This document shows positions 6,534 through 12,086 of a DNA stretch of 12,086 nt, piece by piece (the first letter of the stretch is position 1; every line of letters begins with the position of its first letter). The stretch lies in the NCBI GenBank assembly GCA_019314425.1, contig JAFCZI010000144.1, positions 1-12,086 on the forward strand. Reading direction: 5' to 3'. The notes below the pieces were generated by a model, which was given only the letters and a program-made list of their open reading frames with translations, was not told the DNA's origin and searched no databases. The stretch comes from Deltaproteobacteria bacterium. GTDB lineage: Bacteria > Desulfobacterota > DSM-4660 > Desulfatiglandales > Desulfatiglandaceae. The translations under genes and the position numbers were made by a program.

Positions 6534-9500
6534 TCATGCCGGGTCTTTCACCCACAAAACGAAAATAATGGGGATAAACAGCAGGGTCAGAAACGTGCCC
6601 ACGATGAGGCCACCTATGGCTACGGCGCCAAGGGGGGCCAGTCGTTCAAGGCCGATGGCGGATCCAAGGGCCACGGGAAGCATGCCGGCGGCTACAGCGA
6701 AGGCCGTCATCAATACCGGTCGTGTGCGAATATGAATGCTTTCCAGCATGGCATCTCTTGAAGTGAGCCCATCCGCCATCTTCTCCTGAGCAAAATGAAT
6801 CAGCAAAATGGCATTGTTGACGATGATGCCGGAAAGCAGAATAAACCCCATCATGGCCGGCATGGAGACATGGTAATTCAGTAAAAGGAGTGTCCAGGAA
6901 GCCCCGATAATGGTGAGGGGAATCGCGAGCACAACCATCAGGGCCACCTTGACGCTGTCAAACAGGGCTATCAGGGCGAAAAAGATCAACACCACCGAAA
7001 ATCCGATGGCGCTCGCCATTCTCCCACCCGAACTTTTAAACTGCTTCATGTCTCCCGTCTGTTCCATGGTCACGGACGGGGGTAGTCGGTAATCTTTAAA
7101 GGCGTTTTCAAAATCGGCCATGATATGGTCGATGGCGGCTTTTTCTCGGGAGCCATAAACATTCAGGGTATAGTTCAACCCTTCCCGGGTGATCATGCCC
7201 GGTTCCGTCTCACGGCTGACGGAGGCCATGGCCCCAAGGGGAATTTTACCTTTCGGCGTATCCAGCAAGGTCGCCTGGAGAATTTCCAGGCTGTTGCGTT
7301 CCATGGCGGGGACCCAGACGCGGACCTGGAAATCAAGGCTGTTTTTTAAAGGAAATGAGGCCACCCGGGCCCCGCGCAGAACCGCCTGTATCCGGCTTGC
7401 CACGTCTGCGCTGTTCAATCCGTAAAAGGCAGTCCGTTCAGGATCCATATCCAGATTATAGACGGTTTTGTCGTTGGACCAGGTTCTGGAGACGGAAACC
7501 ACTCCCTGCGTTTTGTAAAGGGCTTTTTCCACCATATTTCCGGCCGTTTCAAGGTCTTTAAAGTTTGGGCTGGACAACATAACGTCAATATTGGCACGAA
7601 TACTGGGCATGGCCGTGGCGCCATAGTCGACAATATCAAGGCTTTTGATATTGTCGATCCGGGCTATCACGGGCCGTAAATGCCGTTCAATTTCCCATAT
7701 GGATTCCTTTCTTCCGTAGCGGTTCACATAGGTGGCGGTGATGGCAATGTGATCGATGCCGCTGCCGCTGCCGATACTGAGGACGCCGGGTTCACTGCCG
7801 ATGGCGGAAGAAAGACGGAGCAGAGCTCCTCTTTCCTTGATAATCCTGTCGGCCTCCGCCACAATTCTCTGGCTTTGTTCAATGGGCAGGTTGGGGTCAA
7901 CCACCATATTCACCTTGATGCCGCCAGTGTCCAAGGGGGGCATCAGCTCCTGACCCACCGTGGGCATGACCATGCGCACACTGATGACAAAAAGAACCGC
8001 CAGGGCCACGAAATAGGCCACAGAAACCATTTTACGATCCAGCGCAAGGGTCACCGCAGCGCTGAAAAAGGATTGGACGCTGTTGTTTATACCGCCCGTT
8101 ATGCGCTGAAAAAAACGTTCCATTTTCAGAATAACCGGCCGGTCGATGGCCAGGATTTTAACCGACAGCAAAGGTACCGCCGTGATGGAAATCACATAGG
8201 ACGCCGCCAGGGACAGCAGGAGCGTCCCCGCCAGGGGGCGAAAGATGGTCTGGGGATACCCGCCGATAAAGAGGATGGGTGAAAGCGCGAGCATGGTGGT
8301 CATGGTGCCGGAGAGATCCGCAAACATAATTTCCCGCGTACCGGCAAAAACGGCCTTGTGGATGGACCCCTCTCCGGCTTGATGATGACGTTCGATGTTC
8401 TCCATGACCACCACCGCATCGTCAAGGAGCAAGCCGAGGGCCAGGATAATGCCGGTTAACGTAACCACATTGAACTCGATTCCCACGAACCACATGAGCG
8501 CGATGGTGGTTGTGTAAACCAATGGAATGGTTAGCAATATCACCAGAACCTGTCTGAAGCTGGCCAGAAAGAAAAAGACCACCATGGTACTCATGATAAT
8601 GGCGTCCCGCAGAGATTCGAACATATTTTCCGTGCTTTGAACGATGGTCTCCTTCTGGGTATCCGTGATTTCAAAACAGAGATCTGCGTATCGGGACCTC
8701 ATATGATCCAGCTTTTCTTCCACCCGGGTGATGGTCTTGACCACATCCGCATCGCGACCCCGCTGGATAGAGAGGGCAATGGCCGCCTTTCCATTGCCGT
8801 AATAGGCCGCCGTATTCTCGTAGTGACCGAAATAGATACGGCTGACATCACCTAAAGATACGGCTGGCGTCAGGCGAAGGGCCCGAAGCCCTTCAATGGT
8901 CTCTTCTTTTCCGGGAGACTTGAGAAGATAACGGCTTTTTTCGCTGGTGATAAAACCGATGGCGTAATCCTTGTCGTTTTGTTTCAGCACCCCCAGTACC
9001 GCGCCGAAGCCAAGACCGTACTGATCGAGCTTTTTCTTGTCGATGATGATCTGCACTTCCTTTTGATAGCCGCCGAAAATATCAACATTGGCCACGCCCG
9101 GGATTTTGATCAATTCATGTTTCAACTGGTTTTCCGCAAGCTGTCGAATGTCGGTCAAGGGAACGGTTTGGGAGCTCATACCGATCACCAGTATGGGTGC
9201 GGTGGCCGCCGATATCTTGTGGATCTGCGGTTCCATGAGATCATCGGGCAGTATGGAGCGGATTTTGTTGATGGCATTTTCCACATCGGCCGAGGCGGTC
9301 TCCAGATCCTTTGTGTATTCAAATTCCGCCCGGATCACGGAAACTTCGTCAATGGTAGTGGAATAAACCCGGCGGATTTCATCAAGGGTGTAAAGTTCCT
9401 CTTCCACCGGAACGGCAATGTTGGCAGCAATGGTTTTGGCCGAACCTCCGGGCTGAATCATGACCACGGCAATTTCAGGATAATTGGAATCGGGAAAGAG

Positions 9501-9611
9501 CTTTCGATCCACATTTTGGTAACCGATGATGCCCAAGAATACAAACAGGACCAGAAAGGAGTAGATGAAATAGGGGCGCTGTAACAGTTTTTCAATCCAG
9601 GATTTATTCAC
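6534..9611 (-). CDS. RND efflux transporter permease (AcrB/HAE1-type inner-membrane subunit)
   Basis: About 1025 residues, standard RND length. It is the proton-driven inner-membrane pump of a tripartite exporter. Layout: TM1 near residues 15-32, a first large periplasmic loop (about 33-330), TM2-TM6 within about 338-490, TM7 near 530-548, a second periplasmic loop, then TM8-TM12 (about 866-1022). The proton-relay Asp pair is in TM4 (LALGLLLDDAVVVMEN, residues 397-398). In TM10 the sequence is VNNAILL, with Asn where AcrB has Lys940, as in many RND members. An IRTRPVLMT segment precedes TM11. Start: GTG 9611 overlaps the adaptor stop and has GGAG 6 nt upstream. ATG 9623 and ATG 9644 are in frame but lack a ribosome-binding site. 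It is the last gene of the efflux operon. Substrates (drugs, bile-like compounds, metabolites) cannot be inferred. Confidence 0.94.
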   Translation of the reverse strand: MNKSWIEKLLQRPYFIYSFLVLFVFLGIIGYQNVDRKLFPDSNYPEIAVVMIQPGGSAKTIAANIAVPVEEELYTLDEIRRVYSTTIDEVSVIRAEFEYTKDLETASADVENAINKIRSILPDDLMEPQIHKISAATAPILVIGMSSQTVPLTDIRQLAENQLKHELIKIPGVANVDIFGGYQKEVQIIIDKKKLDQYGLGFGAVLGVLKQNDKDYAIGFITSEKSRYLLKSPGKEETIEGLRALRLTPAVSLGDVSRIYFGHYENTAAYYGNGKAAIALSIQRGRDADVVKTITRVEEKLDHMRSRYADLCFEITDTQKETIVQSTENMFESLRDAIIMSTMVVFFFLASFRQVLVILLTIPLVYTTTIALMWFVGIEFNVVTLTGIILALGLLLDDAVVVMENIERHHQAGEGSIHKAVFAGTREIMFADLSGTMTTMLALSPILFIGGYPQTIFRPLAGTLLLSLAASYVISITAVPLLSVKILAIDRPVILKMERFFQRITGGINNSVQSFFSAAVTLALDRKMVSVAYFVALAVLFVISVRMVMPTVGQELMPPLDTGGIKVNMVVDPNLPIEQSQRIVAEADRIIKERGALLRLSSAIGSEPGVLSIGSGSGIDHIAITATYVNRYGRKESIWEIERHLRPVIARIDNIKSLDIVDYGATAMPSIRANIDVMLSSPNFKDLETAGNMVEKALYKTQGVVSVSRTWSNDKTVYNLDMDPERTAFYGLNSADVASRIQAVLRGARVASFPLKNSLDFQVRVWVPAMERNSLEILQATLLDTPKGKIPLGAMASVSRETEPGMITREGLNYTLNVYGSREKAAIDHIMADFENAFKDYRLPPSVTMEQTGDMKQFKSSGGRMASAIGFSVVLIFFALIALFDSVKVALMVVLAIPLTIIGASWTLLLLNYHVSMPAMMGFILLSGIIVNNAILLIHFAQEKMADGLTSRDAMLESIHIRTRPVLMTAFAVAAGMLPVALGSAIGLERLAPLGAVAIGGLIVGTFLTLLFIPIIFVLWVKDPA

Positions 9612-10674
9612 GCGCTTCTCCATGGACAATTCGCACGGGGCCATAAGTGGACAGCAGACTCAATTTCGCCTCCGGGCCAACGGCCACCGGGGATGACGGA
9701 CAGGGATCAATGAGGACATGGTCCTGGTTCTGCCCTAGAATTGTGACAGGAAAAGGGTTGAACCGGCCGTTTTCATACACCATGACCCGGTTCCCTTCTT
9801 TTTGATGCAAGAGGGCATTTACCGGAACCGAGCAGCCTGTCCCCTCAAAGGTCACCACTTCAATGTTGAGATAACTATTGTCGGGTTGATCCAGTGGCAG
9901 ATCAAGAGCAACCTCCGCTACGGAAAGGGCGTTTTTTGCGTCACGGTAGCGTTTTAAGATTTTTCCTATTTTTTCCGTCCCCACAAAAACCCCCTGGCCC
10001 GGTGTAATCTTCGGGGACACCGGAACATAGCTGAAGGTGAGCTTCTGCTCGGGCGAATGGAGGGTTAAAAGGGGTTGGCCGGGTGTGGCCAGGTTGCCCT
10101 TTCGCAAAAAGATGGCGGCGACGGTACCATCGAAGGGCGCACGAATGTTTAAATAGCCCAACTGGATCTGATGAGCCGCTATTTTTTGGCGGGTTGCTTC
10201 AAAGGCGGCCCGTTTACCGGCGAGGACCACTTCCGATGCTTCCAGTTTTTCCCGGGCCAGCCCCCCTACTTTAAAAATGGCCTTGTCGCGGGCATACAGC
10301 GTTTGGACATATTCCAAGTCGGCTTTCTGGGCCTTCAGGGTTTCTTCAAGGGACTTCATGGCGGAAAGTGTTTCTCGATCATCAATTTGAACCAGCAGAT
10401 CACCCTTCTTGACCCGCTGGTTTTCGGTCACCCGGACGGCCATGATCAGGCCGTTCAGTTTTGACGCAATGTGCGCAATATTGACAGATGTCAATTGCGC
10501 CAGAAAGGGGCGCGTCTGCCGCAGGAACGATTCCCGGGGGGAAACAACCTTCACCGAAACAGCCTGGGGCACCGGGACGGGGGCGTCTTCGACCGCCTGC
10601 ATTCGCTTTTTCAGCAAAATACCGGCACCCACAACAAGAACGATGATCAGCAGCACAAAAATGATTTTTTTCAT
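9604..10674 (-). CDS. RND periplasmic adaptor (membrane fusion protein, HlyD/AcrA family)
   Basis: A 356-residue protein linking the permease to the outer-membrane channel across the periplasm. One N-terminal membrane helix (about 4-21) after MKK, with no lipobox cysteine, so it is anchored by the helix. The domains run in the usual order: first lipoyl half (about 67-100, ending KKGDLLVQIDDRE), an alpha-helical hairpin (about 101-172, rich in Lys, Glu and Ala), second lipoyl half (about 174-206, LNIRAPFDGTVAAIFLRKG), a beta-barrel (about 210-285) and a membrane-proximal domain with PVNALLHQKEGNRVMVY (284-300). Its ATG overlaps the stop of the upstream outer-membrane factor gene in an ATGA junction, and its end overlaps the permease start, so the three proteins are translationally coupled. 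Confidence 0.94.
   Translation of the reverse strand: MKKIIFVLLIIVLVVGAGILLKKRMQAVEDAPVPVPQAVSVKVVSPRESFLRQTRPFLAQLTSVNIAHIASKLNGLIMAVRVTENQRVKKGDLLVQIDDRETLSAMKSLEETLKAQKADLEYVQTLYARDKAIFKVGGLAREKLEASEVVLAGKRAAFEATRQKIAAHQIQLGYLNIRAPFDGTVAAIFLRKGNLATPGQPLLTLHSPEQKLTFSYVPVSPKITPGQGVFVGTEKIGKILKRYRDAKNALSVAEVALDLPLDQPDNSYLNIEVVTFEGTGCSVPVNALLHQKEGNRVMVYENGRFNPFPVTILGQNQDHVLIDPCPSSPVAVGPEAKLSLLSTYGPVRIVHGEARE
9618..9621 (-). promoter_or_regulatory. Ribosome-binding site deciding the permease start
   Basis: GGAG on the minus strand lies six nt before the GTG at 9611 and inside the end of the adaptor gene. The two upstream in-frame ATG codons (9623, 9644) have no comparable site. The GTG overlaps the adaptor stop codon region, a common coupled arrangement. 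Confidence 0.55.
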
Positions 10675-11996
10675 TTATTTTTCCCGTCCTCCAGCAGATA
10701 ATCGAGGTAGAACTGCGCGTTCAAACAACCATATTCGGAGCTGATCAGGCGGCTTATGGCCTGCTGATTGCGGGCCTTGGCATAAAGCAGATCGTTTACG
10801 TTGATGGCGCCGTTTTTAAACCGCACCTGTTCAATGGTTTCCGTTTCCCGGGTCATGTCCGCTTCCGCCTTGGCGGAATGATATTCGACAACAGCCGTTC
10901 TGATTTTAGCCGTTGCCTCAACGAGGGACTTTTTTAAATCCAGCGCGGTTTTTAATTTCTCCATTTCACTTTGTCGTTTACGAATCCGCGCTTTCTCGCC
11001 GGTCGATTTGCGCGCCCCGAAATCAAAGATATTCCATGTGAGATTGACCACCGTTTGCCAGATTTCCTGGTTGTGCCAGTCGCCGCTGTATCGGTTGCTG
11101 CTGTCGTTGGGGCCGAAGTTCTGGCCGAAAAAGGCATTGAGGGTTACCTGCGGATAATAGTCCGCCTTGCTTTTTTCCACCAGTTTGGCGTTCTTTTCCA
11201 CCGCCATCACCGCATACTGATAACGGCCCAGGTCCTGGATGGCATCGCCCACGTTAGTCGTTTCCGAAAAGTGCCGGTTGACGGAAACCGCTTCCAGGGG
11301 GGGCAGTTCCGCCACATTTAACAAGCCGGAAAGTGTTGCTTTGACGATCCGGATACTGGTTTGGGTCCGACTCTCCCGGGCTTTGGCGTTTTCAAGATCA
11401 GCCGCGGCTTTCAATTGGTCGACCCGGGCCTTTTTCCCCACACTCACTTCGTAAAGGATATCCTCAAGAAGGGCCCCCAGTGCCCGGGTGTAGGCATCCT
11501 GCGCCGCTTTTTGATGTTCCAGGGAAAGGGCGTTCACATACAGGGTTTTTACATTATAGATCAACTGCTCTTCGCTCAGTTTCAGCGCCACCCCCGCCAT
11601 CTCTTTCTGCATAACGGCGATTTCCACCGAGTGTTGCTGGGCGAACCCGGTAAAAAGCGGCACCTCATACATAATGCCGGTGGTAAAAAGATCCTGGGTG
11701 GTAGGTACCGCATAGGGATCGGAAAGAATAGAGGCGGGCGTCAAAGGCGCCAGTGTTCGCGGCAGGTTATAATGACCGTAGGATGCCACCAGCCCGATTT
11801 TTCCGAAATTCTGAGCCTTTTTTTCAGACAGATCGTTTTCACTCAGTGATGGGTTCATCCGTTGACGTTGGATATCCGGATTGTTCGACAGGGCCATCTC
11901 CACGGCTTCCTCAAGGCTCAGACCATGACTGAGCCCGGGGAGAACAGATAGGGTGCTGGTGATCAGAAAGAGCGTGACAAAAATTGTTTTCAGCAT
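10671..11996 (-). CDS. TolC-family outer-membrane efflux protein
   Basis: A 441-residue outer-membrane factor forming the exit duct of the tripartite pump. It has a Sec-type signal peptide (MLKTIFVTLFLITSTLSVL, cleavage probably near residues 24-25), then LSLEEAVEMALSNNPDIQ, the typical start of an OEP repeat. Two OEP-type halves follow: the first through about residue 240 with long helical stretches around 130-220, the second from about 260, with a strand segment containing QVTLNAFFGQNFG and NLTWNIFDFGARKS (the conserved 'W-x-(I/L)-F-D-x-G' pattern), then further long helices to about 420. It is the first complete gene of the efflux operon; its TGA overlaps the adaptor ATG. Its own ATG overlaps the end of an upstream reading frame, so the promoter probably lies beyond the right edge. 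Confidence 0.93.
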   Translation of the reverse strand: MLKTIFVTLFLITSTLSVLPGLSHGLSLEEAVEMALSNNPDIQRQRMNPSLSENDLSEKKAQNFGKIGLVASYGHYNLPRTLAPLTPASILSDPYAVPTTQDLFTTGIMYEVPLFTGFAQQHSVEIAVMQKEMAGVALKLSEEQLIYNVKTLYVNALSLEHQKAAQDAYTRALGALLEDILYEVSVGKKARVDQLKAAADLENAKARESRTQTSIRIVKATLSGLLNVAELPPLEAVSVNRHFSETTNVGDAIQDLGRYQYAVMAVEKNAKLVEKSKADYYPQVTLNAFFGQNFGPNDSSNRYSGDWHNQEIWQTVVNLTWNIFDFGARKSTGEKARIRKRQSEMEKLKTALDLKKSLVEATAKIRTAVVEYHSAKAEADMTRETETIEQVRFKNGAINVNDLLYAKARNQQAISRLISSEYGCLNAQFYLDYLLEDGKNK

Positions 11997-12086
11997 TGTT
12001 TTAACAATGGCTCCAGATAAAATCTTACGCGACCATCCCCATCTTTAGCATGTTCTTCATCACATTTCCAGCCCGCCATATCTATC
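11990..12086 (-). CDS. C-terminal end of an unidentified upstream reading frame (partial)
   Basis: Thirty-one codons without a stop enter from the right edge and end in TGA at 11992-11990, overlapping the TolC-family start codon by a few bases. The visible tail ends RVRFYLEPLLKQC. The other two minus-strand frames here contain stops. This fits a gene translationally coupled to the efflux operon; such operons are often preceded by a TetR- or MarR-type regulator. The fragment is too short to identify, however, and an open stretch this long can occur by chance. Confidence 0.4.
   Translation of the reverse strand, partial: IDMAGWKCDEEHAKDGDGRVRFYLEPLLKQC

Noticed and set aside
6927..7000. Asn in place of AcrB Lys940 in TM10 as a sign of an inactive RND pump
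   Set aside because: Many functional RND permeases carry 'NNAI' rather than 'KNAI' here, and the TM4 Asp pair is intact.
7680..8282. 200-codon plus-strand open frame inside the RND permease gene
   Set aside because: It lies wholly antisense to a clear permease coding region and its His/Asp/Gly-rich translation resembles no family. It is a by-product of codon bias.
8979..9584. 201-codon plus-strand open frame antisense to the permease N-terminal half
   Set aside because: Same reasoning: the opposite strand encodes conserved RND sequence, and this frame has no ribosome-binding site or recognisable domain.

Overview
The window looks like a chromosomal segment of an anaerobic Desulfobacterota (former Deltaproteobacteria), probably a Desulfobacterales-type sulfate reducer. 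This rests on the gene mix: a DUF3786 protein, a divergent second YchF-type GTPase beside an Smr protein, a three-cysteine NadA and a PanP-like decarboxylase. It also rests on moderate GC content and a short interspersed repeat containing GACTTTTTACGA. The genus is not determined. There are no rRNA or tRNA genes, no transposase, no CRISPR array and no phage genes.

Layout. Positions 1-1746, minus strand: an Smr-domain gene followed 5 nt later by a YchF-like P-loop GTPase that runs off the left edge. Positions 1747-1879: a divergent intergenic region with a plausible sigma70 promoter facing right. Positions 1880-4649, plus strand: a tight four-gene run of DUF3786, purE, tsaC and nadA, with gaps of about 18-22 nt. 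It joins purine synthesis, tRNA t6A modification and NAD synthesis, led by a protein of unknown function. Positions 4650-6533: a PLP-dependent decarboxylase gene set between copies of a short repeat. Positions 6534-11996, minus strand: a three-gene tripartite efflux operon transcribed as outer-membrane factor, periplasmic adaptor, RND permease, with overlapping stop and start codons. The end of one more upstream reading frame is visible at the right edge.

The parts most worth a second look are around the decarboxylase. First, its reading frame stops early, and the expected C-terminal tail lies just downstream in another frame. This implies loss of a conserved stretch of roughly 20-25 codons plus a frameshift. 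Second, about 40 nt of sequence at its 5' side recurs in inverted orientation at its 3' side (34 of 40 positions identical), so the gene sits inside an inverted-repeat bracket of about 1.85 kb. The YchF-like protein has lost the recognisable G3 (DxAG) motif while keeping its P-loop and its C-terminal domain.

I see no convincing wholly new system. The rest is ordinary housekeeping and efflux content.
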